From assembly GCA_905235635.1 (NCBI GenBank), contig CAJOMC010000006.1, forward strand, positions 24,109 through 88,108: a DNA stretch of 64,000 nucleotides, given 5' to 3'. Shown here one piece after another: positions 20,401 to 29,794 of this stretch. The first letter of the stretch is position 1. Every line of letters starts with the position of its first letter. This stretch comes from an uncultured Bacilli bacterium (GTDB taxonomy: Bacteria; Bacillota_I; Bacilli_A; Izemoplasmatales; UBA1188). Both the position numbers and the translations under genes were made by a program. The notes under the pieces were generated by a model. That model saw only the letters and a list, made by a program, of their open reading frames with translations, searched no databases and was not told the DNA's origin.

Positions 20401-22894
20401 TGGCACATATTCAATAGGTGTCATATTTGAAGGTGATCCAACAATTTATGAACTTGTATCTGATATTCCAAACGCTAAAGAACAAACCATTTCAATAGCG
20501 CAAACAATGAAAGCTCTATATCCTCAAAAGGTAAAGAGCGGAATGAATAACATTAAAATAGTTATTATTTTAGATGAAGCAAATTCAAATGTTGAACTAT
20601 CGCTTGTTAAAACATATTATCAACTAACGAGTTGGGGTGTTACAACTTCTGGAATAATGTTTGAAGAATGGTCAGGTGCTGTAAATGACCTTAATAAAGG
20701 TACAATAACACCTACAGGTAACGCTCAAGAGGATTATAGAATTACTAATACTGATAACGAATCTAATAGTACTAGTAGTCGTGGAGCCGCTGGTAAATTT
20801 GAACTTAATTTAGATAGAAATCCTGAACTATCAATTTCAATAGCGGATGTTAAAGGAAAGTGGTCTGTAAGTGTTGTATTCTTTCAAGATTTAAGCAAAC
20901 GTTATGAAATAATCCCACAAAATACATCTAAGAATGTTAACAAGAAAGTTAACTTATTAGATGCAATATTAGCGATTGATCCATCATTTAGTTTATCTGG
21001 AGTTCAATCTATATACCTCCAAGTAGAGGTAGTTGGTGGTGAAAATTACGCTGATATTCGTAAGGTTCAAACATCATATAATAAAGTTGCACCTAAGTTT
21101 GAAGATGGAGCATCTTTATCAGGAAGAAGTATTACAAGTTGGGATGCTGATGCATCATTAAATAGTTTATCGTATCTTAAAGGTGGTGTTGCGGTGTTAG
21201 AAGAAAATCTTAAGGGGTCATCTATCATCACAACTCCTCAAGTTAAACTAACTACATCTAAAAATCCACAATTAATAATATCTAGTGAAATAAAAGGAAC
21301 TCTAAGAGTATATGCAAATATCCAAGGAATAAGATATGAATTATCACCTAAGAATGGATATACCTCATCAGGTGTAATTAGTATAGATGTTAATGAAAGA
21401 CTAGCTTTAGCTGGATTTAATACAACCAATTTCAATCAAAATGTAACATTTAGCTTTGCATCAGATGGAGCTAATAGTAAAGTATCATTTGATTATATTA
21501 AGTTCATAAACAAACTCGCATCAGTTGGTAAAATCAATGTAAATGGTAATGAATTATCATGGGATAGAGTACCTGGTGCTGAATACTATAGTTTATCTAT
21601 TTACGACTCAAATGATAATAACGTATTAAGTATAAATAACTATAAATCTAATCTATATGATGTATCAGGTCTACTTTTACCTGATGGTATATATAGAATA
21701 GTTGTATCTGCAGGAAGCTCTAAATCGCTTCCAAGTGATACACAACAACAAGGCTTCAAACAAGGTAATGTTGAAAGCATTCCACTAGGCAAAATCGAAA
21801 GCATTTCATATGATGGAATGTATATTAGATTTAATAGTGTTGATAATGCCCAAGGATATAAAGTTACCCTTAAAGATGTAGATACAAATGAAATTGTATT
21901 AGAAAATCAAATAATTACTACTAATTATCTTGATTTATCTAGTATAGGTTTATCTGGTTTTAACTATTCACTAACCATAAACGCTCAAGGCGATGATATT
22001 GCATATTTAAGTTCTGAAGCTAAGACATTTGCCTTCGCAACACCAACAGAAGCACGTTATACTCCAAAAGTATTATCTACCGCAACACCAGTTAATAATG
22101 ATGCATTTATTACTGTTGAAAGTAATGGATTAGCATTACTTCAACTCCCTACTGGTGGTAACTGGGGTGAAGTTGGTACATCAGCATTCTATTTAAATAT
22201 GAGTGCTAACCCAATATGGTACGTAGATTTTGGCACAGTAACTCATGGTTACTATATGAGAATGTATATAGATGGTACTCTATACTACATCACAGATAAC
22301 GTATTCTCAAGTGAAACTTGTTGGTTTGATTTAGTAGGTATTCTTAAAGAAAGGGGAGAAGCACCATCATCAGCTTTAAGTGGTAATCACTTAGTAAGAT
22401 TCTGCTTCGGTGTAACAGGTGGCACTGCAGATGTGGTAAATCCAACTGTTGAAATAGTTGAATCAAGAGTATTTACTATGTCAAATGGTTATATTCAACC
22501 AATAATTGGAGAATTAAATTCTCCAGTACTAAGAGTAGATGACAAAAGTGTTGTTTGGGATAGTGTTGCCAACGCTCAACAGTATGTTATTACTATTTTC
22601 AATGAATTTGGTTTATTATATAGTGAGACAGTATCATCAACAAGCACTGATTTATCATTCTTAGTTCAACCAGATACATATACAGTTAATGTATTCTCAA
22701 GGGGCTCAAATTACTATGATAGTGAATTAAGTTCAATTGAGTATGTTGTAACTGAAAATATTGAACCAGCACCTCCTAAAAAAGGTTGTCGTTCAGAGAT
22801 TGGTTTAAACCATTCATTATATGTAATCTTATTATTATCATTAATAACAATTCCTGTATTTACTACATTAAAAAAACATTCAAGAGGAGAATAA
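17477..22894 (+). CDS. Secreted, membrane-anchored putative carbohydrate-active enzyme with repeated sandwich modules
   Basis: ATG 17477 is chosen because GAGAGG precedes it and a signal peptide follows at once (MTMFKKITT..., cleavage near VNA-A, residue 32). The alternative ATG at 17435 lies inside the hairpin. Residues about 35-600 form a Trp/Gly-rich, mostly helical-looking domain with NWREPDAAAGLAYILYGGYK, GGWGMINESWGG and MGSLTDGGGYAFAMNTF. This resembles an (alpha/alpha)-barrel glycosidase or lyase, but I cannot assign a family. About five beta-sandwich modules follow (from about residue 730), each with an NP-hydrophobic strand, and three FN3-like domains (about 1350-1530 and 1680-1760). 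A C-terminal PPKKGC, hydrophobic segment and basic tail (KKHSRGE) would anchor it. It is probably the main surface depolymerase of the locus. Confidence 0.65.
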   Translation: MTMFKKITTCLLAIIESVFVFVVISNTNKVNAAINMSIPRMDSLPGVATDYEYKDWKETTINYINYILDESSIFNGMDAKGNSLAEKPIKIVQSNAAKNIDAFFNESGNKFWGIKSYLGLSGGGVEGINCIAAILSGAQVGLDMTNYSVNGQEPHNYVRDMVAFYQAENGQNVVLNNASASTGGSFWYELLPGCLFVNLYEYYPEETYLKEIIAEMSKKWMKCVDDLGGANCDFSSGYGYSIAKGVQTYGNWREPDAAAGLAYILYGGYKATENDPVYGEYSSQFLTRAMWCMDFLDRLEYSPFYEVLTFLAPPIASKLNAFHNKNYDIAKYINWTLDGSSAVRGGWGMINESWGGKHTYGLMGSLTDGGGYAFAMNTFDAAWGFIPTVKYDTRFANSIGKWILNVSNSSRYYYGKYSSDDGEYITNTYGEKSYTHWSGYYQSSNYFAPTDPEASFIAYEGLRKYQKGFNWNADGNSKSNFTNYNHSPYASCDSFTYAWGGNTDYGMYGSSHVGMFGAIIDKTNVSQILKIDLNALDYFGEETYPTYMFYNPYNQAKEIEYKKEKASNRLYDAINKKWLTTTGSGETVKFYAPAGVSTIVVELPADGDIETSGGVYYLDGKYVTSSRSSLNMTVEHYDDNSWSEISSGAVIRNKLRIYLDAQVDSSTTLKEINVTINGKEVYKTTSIPTSYIEIDVENNDLIRSGNGSIIANMKLNNGAIEKRSIGITVAKSRLETAVSFDSHDKQTESFTKTIDVWNNGPNAVLLPFDCSVETVDSGTKITASSVLSYGSSFTEYFRIDLSRNPILELDIKETTASWALKVFIEDGDATGYYMIRDIDTTGKQSVNIIEQILIEDRSFDLTGIHNLAVWILPAGKPGCSVTVSDIYIYYLYDSPIVNEPNQYEWGFNFNPGYINIWDSFEDNLPDAGANLEYTSNATEKLSIQNGKVSAYITSPYVYADIAKNPVISVMPYSVSGTYSIGVIFEGDPTIYELVSDIPNAKEQTISIAQTMKALYPQKVKSGMNNIKIVIILDEANSNVELSLVKTYYQLTSWGVTTSGIMFEEWSGAVNDLNKGTITPTGNAQEDYRITNTDNESNSTSSRGAAGKFELNLDRNPELSISIADVKGKWSVSVVFFQDLSKRYEIIPQNTSKNVNKKVNLLDAILAIDPSFSLSGVQSIYLQVEVVGGENYADIRKVQTSYNKVAPKFEDGASLSGRSITSWDADASLNSLSYLKGGVAVLEENLKGSSIITTPQVKLTTSKNPQLIISSEIKGTLRVYANIQGIRYELSPKNGYTSSGVISIDVNERLALAGFNTTNFNQNVTFSFASDGANSKVSFDYIKFINKLASVGKINVNGNELSWDRVPGAEYYSLSIYDSNDNNVLSINNYKSNLYDVSGLLLPDGIYRIVVSAGSSKSLPSDTQQQGFKQGNVESIPLGKIESISYDGMYIRFNSVDNAQGYKVTLKDVDTNEIVLENQIITTNYLDLSSIGLSGFNYSLTINAQGDDIAYLSSEAKTFAFATPTEARYTPKVLSTATPVNNDAFITVESNGLALLQLPTGGNWGEVGTSAFYLNMSANPIWYVDFGTVTHGYYMRMYIDGTLYYITDNVFSSETCWFDLVGILKERGEAPSSALSGNHLVRFCFGVTGGTADVVNPTVEIVESRVFTMSNGYIQPIIGELNSPVLRVDDKSVVWDSVANAQQYVITIFNEFGLLYSETVSSTSTDLSFLVQPDTYTVNVFSRGSNYYDSELSSIEYVVTENIEPAPPKKGCRSEIGLNHSLYVILLLSLITIPVFTTLKKHSRGE

Positions 22895-22896
22895 TT

Positions 22897-23862
22897 ATGG
22901 CCTCACACAAAGCATTAACAAGTATCAAAGAACAATTTGAAATCTTTTCTAAAACAAAAAATGTTCATGATTCTAAACTAGAAGAATTTGAGATTGACTC
23001 AAATCTTGACTGCTATAACCCATCAATACCTTTTGTTATTGATGAAACTGAATATATTTTGTGTCGTACCCAAGAAAGAAAAGGTGAATATTCTAAGGTA
23101 TATTGTTTTAAAAAAGAAGATAGCAAATGGGTAATTGAGAAGAGTTTTAAACCTCTTCCTTTAGAGGACCCATCTATCGCCTTTATCAATGATAAAATAG
23201 TTGTTTCTGGTGTAAATGTCACATTTGGAGATAACATAAATACTTTTACTGAATGGAAAACTGATTTCTATGTTGGAGACAGCATTCAAAATTTAGAATA
23301 TTTTACATCTGGCCCAGATCATATGAAAGATATTAGATTAGTTCAATTAAAAAATTCTAAAATTGGTATTTTCACAAGACCATTAGGTAAAAATGTGGCA
23401 GATGGACATAAAGCTAAGATAGGTTTTACTATTGTTGATAGAATTGAAGACATCAATAAAGATGTTATAAATAATGCACCACTACTTGATGATTTCTTCT
23501 TGAAAGAAGAATGGGGTGGGTGCAATTCAGCATATCTTCTTAAAAACGGTCTAATTGGTGTAATTGGACATAAAAGTTATTATAGTAATGAAGATGGTAA
23601 AGACCACCTTCATTACTATGGGACATATTTCGTTATTAATCCAAAAACATATAAAACAACGGATATGAATATTATTATTAGTCGTGATTGTTTTCCTTAC
23701 TTTGAACCAAGGGAAGAAAGACTAACTGATATCACATTTACATCAGGAATAGTTAGAAACTCTGATGGGACAGCTAAAATTTACGCTGGATTAAGCGATA
23801 GCGCTATTGGAAGCGCAATTATAAAGGATCCATTTATTGAATATGAAAAACTCAAAGTCTAA
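22897..23862 (+). CDS. DUF1861 family beta-propeller protein
   Basis: The ATG at 22897 is preceded by AGAGGAGAA and lies 2 bases after the previous stop; an earlier in-frame start at 22786 would overlap that gene by over 100 bases. The 321-residue product carries the DUF1861 landmarks EEWGGCNSAYLLKNGLIGVI near residue 207, RDCFP near 264 and TFTSGIVRNSDGTAKIYAGL near 286. DUF1861 proteins look like five-bladed propellers related in fold to GH43/GH130-type enzymes and occur in mannoside and N-glycan loci; the reaction is not established. No signal peptide is visible, so it is cytoplasmic. It overlaps the next permease gene by 20 bases. Confidence 0.75.
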   Translation: MASHKALTSIKEQFEIFSKTKNVHDSKLEEFEIDSNLDCYNPSIPFVIDETEYILCRTQERKGEYSKVYCFKKEDSKWVIEKSFKPLPLEDPSIAFINDKIVVSGVNVTFGDNINTFTEWKTDFYVGDSIQNLEYFTSGPDHMKDIRLVQLKNSKIGIFTRPLGKNVADGHKAKIGFTIVDRIEDINKDVINNAPLLDDFFLKEEWGGCNSAYLLKNGLIGVIGHKSYYSNEDGKDHLHYYGTYFVINPKTYKTTDMNIIISRDCFPYFEPREERLTDITFTSGIVRNSDGTAKIYAGLSDSAIGSAIIKDPFIEYEKLKV

Positions 23863-24787
23863 GATTCCTTTTAAGCAAAGACTTGCGAAAAAAGAACTAA
23901 TTAAAAATGGTGGTAGATACTTACTTCTTTTACCGGCTATAGTTTTTATAGTTATTTTCGCATATCTTCCAATGATTGGAATTATTATTGCTTTTGAGGA
24001 TTATGACCCTGCAAGAGGTATTCTGGGCAGTAAATTTGTGGGACTTGAGAATTTTAAATTTTTCTTTAGTGGTTCTAAATGGTTAGAAGTAACGGTTAAC
24101 ACTTTATATCTAAATATTATATTTATCATTACTGGTACAATCGCATCACTAATTATTGCGATTGTATTAAGTGAATTAAACAAAAAGATATTCTTAAAAG
24201 TATCTCAAACATTTATGACTCTCCCTAACTTTGTGAGTTGGGCGTCAATAGCTTTATTCTCAGTTGCATTCCTTTCAGCTGATGGAATAATCAATAGTTT
24301 AATTGTAAAAATGGGTGGTAATGCAATCAGTTTTAGTACTGATCCTTCCGTATGGAGATTTACCTTTGTGGTAATTAGAATTTGGAAAGGTGCTGGTTGG
24401 GGTTCTATTATATATTTAGCTTCAATCACGGGCATTTCACCAGAACTATATGAGGCGGCAAAGATCGATGGTGCAAGTAGACTTCAGTGCATCTTTAGAA
24501 TTACCTTACCTCTTTTAAAAAGCGTAGTCATTATTCAATTATTACTGAGTATTGGAAATGTATTCCGCGGAGACTTCGGAATGATTTATCCGTTTATAGG
24601 TGATAACGCTCTCCTTTATTCAACAACTGATGTTATTGATACATATGTGTATAGAGCGGTTAGAACTCAAAGTGATTTTAGTAAAACAATGGCTGTGGGA
24701 CTTTATCAATCAATCATGGGCCTTATTATGGTATTTGTCGCAAACGGACTTACTAAGAGATATGCCCCTGAATCGTCACTATTCTAA
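23843..24787 (+). CDS. Polysaccharide ABC transporter permease (LplB type)
   Basis: The ATG at 23843 is preferred over the TTG at 23837; both lie inside the end of the DUF1861 gene. The 314-residue membrane protein has a short basic N-terminus, about six hydrophobic segments and the EAA loop EAAKIDGASRLQCIFRITLP near residues 205-224. LplB/YtcP pairs with an LplA-like binding protein transport complex oligosaccharides and are fuelled by a shared MsmK-type ATPase. The next gene starts 2 bases after this stop. It is part of the compact operon from 17477. Confidence 0.9.
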   Translation: MKNSKSKIPFKQRLAKKELIKNGGRYLLLLPAIVFIVIFAYLPMIGIIIAFEDYDPARGILGSKFVGLENFKFFFSGSKWLEVTVNTLYLNIIFIITGTIASLIIAIVLSELNKKIFLKVSQTFMTLPNFVSWASIALFSVAFLSADGIINSLIVKMGGNAISFSTDPSVWRFTFVVIRIWKGAGWGSIIYLASITGISPELYEAAKIDGASRLQCIFRITLPLLKSVVIIQLLLSIGNVFRGDFGMIYPFIGDNALLYSTTDVIDTYVYRAVRTQSDFSKTMAVGLYQSIMGLIMVFVANGLTKRYAPESSLF

Positions 24788-24788
24788 T

Positions 24789-25691
24789 ATGAAAACGAAG
24801 AAAAATAGTATAAAGAAAACAAAAGGAGATATTGCACTTGAAGTCTTATTCTATATATTTATCACAATATTCTCGCTTTTATGTTTGTACCCTTTCTATC
24901 AAGTATTAATTAGTTCATTTACTGATGAAAACACTCTTGTGAGAGAAGGATATAAACTATTCCCATCTAAGTTATCACTTGACGCTTACAAAACAATTTT
25001 CTCTAATAATGTAATACCTCGTGCTTACTTAGTAACTATATTTATTACCGTTGTAGGTACAGTACTTACTCTTATTGTAACGGGTCTTGCGGCTTACGCA
25101 TTATCCGGAAAGAAGCTTAAATACCGTGGTGGTATTAGTTTATTCTTTTATTTCACTTGTCTATTCTCGGGTGGACTTGTGGCATATTATTTGCTGATCA
25201 CAAACTATCTTCATTTAGATAATTCAATTTGGGTGTATATCATTCCTGCAATGTTTAATGTTTGGAATATGTTCCTACTTAGAAACTTCTTTAATGAAAT
25301 ACCTATGTCACTCATTGAATCAGCGAAGATGGATGGGGCAAATGAACTTACGATTGCTTTTAGAATCGTTCTTCCATTATCTCTACCTGCGCTTGCGACT
25401 ATTGGGCTTTTCACAGCGCTTGGATTCTGGAATGAATGGATGGCAAGTTCTTTATATATTGACGACGAAAAATTATATACACTTCAATACATTATAGTAC
25501 GTATGGTTAATAGTATATCTGCGGCCCAAAACGTTGGACAGGCAGGACTCCCTCCTGGAGTTATATCTGTGCCCGCAAATACAATAAGACTCGCAACTGC
25601 GATGGTCACTGTTGGTCCAATAATACTACTTTATCCATTCCTTCAAAAGTACTTTGTTAAAGGCTTACGTGTTGGTGGTGTTAAAGAATAA
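24789..25691 (+). CDS. Carbohydrate ABC transporter permease (LplC/YtcP type)
   Basis: The start is set at ATG 24789, giving 300 residues with a Lys-rich N-terminus followed at once by the first membrane segment. The open frame extends upstream to 24600, but that part lies inside the previous gene. Six hydrophobic segments and the loop ESAKMDGANELTIAFRIVLP (about 177-196) identify it as the second permease of the LplB/YtcP importer. A 14-base gap with AGAAGAGG leads to the binding-protein gene. It probably shares the MsmK-type ATPase at 54204, as no ATPase gene lies in this operon. Confidence 0.9.
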   Translation: MKTKKNSIKKTKGDIALEVLFYIFITIFSLLCLYPFYQVLISSFTDENTLVREGYKLFPSKLSLDAYKTIFSNNVIPRAYLVTIFITVVGTVLTLIVTGLAAYALSGKKLKYRGGISLFFYFTCLFSGGLVAYYLLITNYLHLDNSIWVYIIPAMFNVWNMFLLRNFFNEIPMSLIESAKMDGANELTIAFRIVLPLSLPALATIGLFTALGFWNEWMASSLYIDDEKLYTLQYIIVRMVNSISAAQNVGQAGLPPGVISVPANTIRLATAMVTVGPIILLYPFLQKYFVKGLRVGGVKE

Positions 25692-25705
25692 AGAAGAGGT
25701 AATTT

Positions 25706-27475
25706 ATGAAAAATATATTTAAGAAAACATTTATATTAGTTGTTACATTATTAATGGTTTTATGCCTTGCATCATGTAATAAAAAGACTGATGAGTATTC
25801 TAATAAAATTAAATTTTATCTATGGAATGCTGATGGCCTTATGCCTACAGGATTTGAAGATGTATTAAAAGAATACAATGAAAAATATGCTAAGGAAAAT
25901 GGTGGTCTTGAACTCGAATTTAAATTTGAGGCAACACAAGATACCTATAAGCAAAATCTAAATCTATATTTCAGTGCTCAAAAGAATACCTATGATGTAG
26001 TCTTTGATGCACAGTGGATTCTTCTTGAAAGATTCTCTCAAACTGGATATTATTATGATTTATCTAGCTATTTTAACAATGATAATTATCCAGGTCTTAA
26101 GAAAGCATTCTCTGAAGAATTTATAAATAATAATAAATATAATAATGGTGTATATGGTATTCCAATCACTGAATCATTTGGTGATATTGCGGTAACATTT
26201 ATTCGTAAAGATTGGAGAGTACTATGTGCAAGTGATACTATTTGGGAAAAACCAGAAGATTTAATAAACAACCCAACAAAGGCATCTGATTTAGCCGATA
26301 GAATCGATAATTATAATGAATATGAATACTATATTTATTGGGTTAAAGCTCATGCGGGGGAAGGCTCTATTCCATCAAACGTAGTACCTATTATTTGTAA
26401 TAATGATGGTTCATATAGTGCATATGAAATTATAAGTGGCAGAAACGCTCGTTCAGTTCTTCCAAAAGATTATTATAATAATGGAATTAAAACTGATATT
26501 TTAATCAATTCAGGTGGCTTAAGTGGGCAAGTTTATGTTGATGAAAGATCAGGCGAAGCTGTTGCAGCTGATGTAAGTAATCTTAATCCATCCGCAACTA
26601 ATGGTAGAAATTCATTCCCTCAACAATTCCAAAGTGAAGATACTTCATGGCAAGAAAACTATGAAATAGTCAGAAGATGGAATCAAGCTGGTATGATGGG
26701 TGATGTATCAAATGAAACTGAAGCATATGCTAAATTCAAGCTTGGTCTTGCGGGATCAGTTATTCAAAGTATCGATAACTTCAATGAATATGAAGCTGCG
26801 ATTAAAACTCAAGATAGTAATGCAGAACTTGAAATATTCATTCATGATACAGATATTAGAAACAAATCAGAAGGCGTTCAAGCAACAGATTATCGTGCTT
26901 GGAATTATCTAGCTATTCCAAAGAACGTTCCAGAAGCTAAAGTTGAAAAGATAATGAAGTTCTTCGATTGGTTGTTTGAATCAAGAGAACATCATGATTT
27001 ATTCCAATACGGTATTAAAGGTGTTAACTGGGATGAAGCAAAAGATGATAATGGTAATTATATAGAAAATACAGTTACTACACTTGGTTTTGAACCTTAT
27101 ACTTTTACAGCATATTTACTAACATGGAATCCAACCTACATTAGACTTCCTTACGCAAGTGATCCTAAAGTACTTGAATATAGTTCATATATGTATAGCA
27201 TTGAACGTTATTCACCACAATTATATTCTGGATTTGTCTTCTCTACAGTTGGACGTTCATCTGAGGTTACAACTGCATTAAACAACCCTGATATCGCATC
27301 CGCAAAGAGCGATATTACTGCATATCAACTAGGACTTGTGAATAATCCTGTTAGCTCATGGCAAGGATATCTCGATAGTCTAAGAAATAATACTTCACTT
27401 CAAAATTCACTAACAATAATTCAAAGAGACCTAATTGCACAATTCAATGAATACCTTGAGAAAAACACTAACTAA
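25706..27475 (+). CDS. Oligosaccharide-binding lipoprotein of the ABC importer (LplA-like)
   Basis: This 589-residue protein has a lipoprotein signal peptide (LASC, Cys24) and the layout of a large cluster D solute-binding protein: KIKFYLWNADG at the start of the mature part, a DVVFDAQW strand, and ITESFGDIAVTFIRKDW near 155. The length of about 560 mature residues is typical of LplA/YtcQ proteins that bind oligosaccharides rather than monosaccharides. It would deliver products of the surface enzymes to the two permeases just upstream. It overlaps the RCC1-type gene by about 29 bases. Confidence 0.85.
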   Translation: MKNIFKKTFILVVTLLMVLCLASCNKKTDEYSNKIKFYLWNADGLMPTGFEDVLKEYNEKYAKENGGLELEFKFEATQDTYKQNLNLYFSAQKNTYDVVFDAQWILLERFSQTGYYYDLSSYFNNDNYPGLKKAFSEEFINNNKYNNGVYGIPITESFGDIAVTFIRKDWRVLCASDTIWEKPEDLINNPTKASDLADRIDNYNEYEYYIYWVKAHAGEGSIPSNVVPIICNNDGSYSAYEIISGRNARSVLPKDYYNNGIKTDILINSGGLSGQVYVDERSGEAVAADVSNLNPSATNGRNSFPQQFQSEDTSWQENYEIVRRWNQAGMMGDVSNETEAYAKFKLGLAGSVIQSIDNFNEYEAAIKTQDSNAELEIFIHDTDIRNKSEGVQATDYRAWNYLAIPKNVPEAKVEKIMKFFDWLFESREHHDLFQYGIKGVNWDEAKDDNGNYIENTVTTLGFEPYTFTAYLLTWNPTYIRLPYASDPKVLEYSSYMYSIERYSPQLYSGFVFSTVGRSSEVTTALNNPDIASAKSDITAYQLGLVNNPVSSWQGYLDSLRNNTSLQNSLTIIQRDLIAQFNEYLEKNTN

Positions 27476-28931
27476 ACTATTACTAGTTCTAGTTACCGTA
27501 TCAATCATTTCGCTTTTCTTAAACGTAAAAGTATACGCTAAAGAAGACTATAGTTATAAAATCAAGCATTACGCTGGTAATGCTGGATTTTCATTCTATA
27601 TTAATGATGAAAATAAGTTATTCTCAATAGGTGAAAATGGTTCAGGCCAGTTAGGCATTGGTAATCAAAAATCACATTTTGATCCACAACATGTAATGGA
27701 TGATGTTAAAGATGTTATCGTTGGCGGTGGACCATTTGTATTTGCGATTAAACTTAACGGTGATGTATATGCGTGGGGTAAAAACCAACATTGCCAACTA
27801 GGTCTTGGTGGCACATATAATACTGATTCAGATACAAACTACATTTCTTATCCAGAACAGTTATCTTTAAACTTTAACGTTAAACAAATAGTTTGCGGTA
27901 ATAGTTTCGCACTTATTCTCGATGATAATGGAAATGTATATGGTGCAGGTAGCAATGAATATGGTCAACTTGGACTTGAGTCAAGTTATACTAAATCATC
28001 AGTTGTTTCTACATTCACCAAAATAGATATCTTATCGGGTAAAAATATTGTGATGATTGCTGCATCAGGATATACATCTTATGCATTGACTGATACTAAT
28101 GAACTATATTCATTTGGTGATAATTATTATGGTGAATTAGGCACTAATTCAGAAGTTAAACATCCTAATGATAGTGCATTAAACAAGTGTTTAATTGATA
28201 ACGTTATAGCTGTTTCTGCATCGGATAGTAACGCTCTTGCGTTAACAAGTGATAATAAAGTGTACTCTTGGGGTAGAAACCAATATAGTCAGTTAGGTGT
28301 TGAATGGTATAGCGAAACATCATCACTTAAACCAATAGAAATTATGAATTATTATGATGGAGAAAGCCTTATAAATGTTACCCCAAGCAAGATACTTTCT
28401 TGTGGTAACACAAACTTCATCATTTCAACAGATAACGATTTATTCTCATTTGGCGCAAATAATGAGTCAAATGCGGGAATTGATAACGGAAAACAAACGG
28501 TCCTCGTCCCAACAAAAGTTACATTCTATAAAGCACTCGATATTCAGAAAATGAAAGAAGATGGCGAAAGTGATGTAGTTCTATCATCTGTCCCTGTAGA
28601 TAAGGATGTGATTATAAAATTAAAGGTTTCTAATTTCGCTGGTGGATGTATATCGAGAGTATTTATTACTGATGATAGTGGTGAGGTATGGTCATTTGGT
28701 AATAATAGTGCTACACAGTTATGCATTGGAAATACTGCCACATCAAATGTACCAGTAAAGGCGACACTTTATAGGATTGATTCGTATGATGGAGAATATA
28801 AAGAAAAGGACTACCTGACTTGGCCAATTATATTCTTATCAATCGTGTTTACAGGATTAATTGTATTTATTGTTTATTCAGAAATTAAAATATATAAAGT
28901 AAAGAAAAGAAGTAAAGAAAATAAATGTTAA
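27447..28931 (+). CDS. RCC1-repeat (beta-propeller) surface protein with C-terminal membrane anchor
   Basis: The ATG at 27447 is used; a TTG start at 27435 is possible. The product of about 494 residues has a signal peptide (cleavage near VYA, residue 31). RCC1-type repeats of about 50 residues follow, with words such as SIGENGSGQLGIGN, AWGKNQHCQLGLG, GAGSNEYGQLGL, SFGDNYYGELGT and SWGRNQYSQLGV. These build a seven-bladed propeller in known relatives. A membrane segment near 455-478 and a basic tail (KVKKRSKENK) anchor it outside the cell. Its place between the binding protein and the YesL-like gene suggests a role in glycan capture or complex assembly, which is inference. Confidence 0.85.
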   Translation: MNTLRKTLTKLLLVLVTVSIISLFLNVKVYAKEDYSYKIKHYAGNAGFSFYINDENKLFSIGENGSGQLGIGNQKSHFDPQHVMDDVKDVIVGGGPFVFAIKLNGDVYAWGKNQHCQLGLGGTYNTDSDTNYISYPEQLSLNFNVKQIVCGNSFALILDDNGNVYGAGSNEYGQLGLESSYTKSSVVSTFTKIDILSGKNIVMIAASGYTSYALTDTNELYSFGDNYYGELGTNSEVKHPNDSALNKCLIDNVIAVSASDSNALALTSDNKVYSWGRNQYSQLGVEWYSETSSLKPIEIMNYYDGESLINVTPSKILSCGNTNFIISTDNDLFSFGANNESNAGIDNGKQTVLVPTKVTFYKALDIQKMKEDGESDVVLSSVPVDKDVIIKLKVSNFAGGCISRVFITDDSGEVWSFGNNSATQLCIGNTATSNVPVKATLYRIDSYDGEYKEKDYLTWPIIFLSIVFTGLIVFIVYSEIKIYKVKKRSKENKC

Positions 28932-29794
28932 GTATATTTAAAGATCCAAAGCATCAAGGTCCACTTCCAAAGAATAGGTTTGAACAATTTTTTGATATTG
29001 TTCAGTTTAATTATCGTTCTTTAATGCTTTTAAGTTTTTTAACATTTTTATTCTTTATTCCTCTAATTATATGGATGTATATATCCACAATTACAGATAG
29101 TGCACTATACGCCGAAATCTTAAGTTATGGAGATGATGTACCGCTTGAATTATATAATGAGTTAAAAACTCAAACACTTATTAACGCAATTATATATGTT
29201 CCATTAATCTCTATCACATTCATTGGTTTAAGTGGAATGATCGGAACATTTAGAAAGTTCTTTTATAGAGATATAGTTGAACTACCAGCTAATTATTTTG
29301 AGTGTGTAAAAAAGAACTGGTTATCATCTCTTTTAATCGGATTATTCTACTCTATGGCAATATCATCTATCACATTTAGTAATCTATTCTTTAATGAATC
29401 AGTAATCTGGAACATTATAGGTATTGTGTTAATAGTGTTTGTGAGTATATTCTTCCTGTTTGTCCTATCTCTTAATGTTTATTATACTGAAAGTATAGGA
29501 TCACTATTATTCAATTCGTTTATTTTATTAATAGTACGTCTACCTCAAAACTTATTAAGTATTGTAGTTTTAGTTCTTCCAGTATTGTTTGTTGTATTCT
29601 TACCTAAAATACTAGGAATAACCCTAATGATTATTGTATATACGATAATTTGGTTAGCTTTTGGAATATTAGCATTTGAGGCGAATGCTATAGGTGCATT
29701 TGATAAATATATTAATCAAAAATCTTTTCCTGACATTTATAAAAAAGGATTGGTAAAAAAAGATGGCAAAGAAAACTCAGAACATAGTTTATAG
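28925..29794 (+). CDS. YesL/DUF624-like integral membrane protein
   Basis: The 289-residue protein has five or six hydrophobic segments (about 35-55, 93-115, 137-157, 165-190, 202-230 and 232-250) after a polar N-terminus with GPLPKNRFEQFFDI. This resembles YesL/DUF624 proteins, which accompany LplABC-type transporters. Their function is not established. It overlaps the RCC1 gene by 7 bases and the AraC gene by 32, so it belongs to the operon. The family call rests on topology, the N-terminal pattern and context; identity to DUF624 is moderate at best. Confidence 0.6.
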   Translation: MLSIFKDPKHQGPLPKNRFEQFFDIVQFNYRSLMLLSFLTFLFFIPLIIWMYISTITDSALYAEILSYGDDVPLELYNELKTQTLINAIIYVPLISITFIGLSGMIGTFRKFFYRDIVELPANYFECVKKNWLSSLLIGLFYSMAISSITFSNLFFNESVIWNIIGIVLIVFVSIFFLFVLSLNVYYTESIGSLLFNSFILLIVRLPQNLLSIVVLVLPVLFVVFLPKILGITLMIIVYTIIWLAFGILAFEANAIGAFDKYINQKSFPDIYKKGLVKKDGKENSEHSL

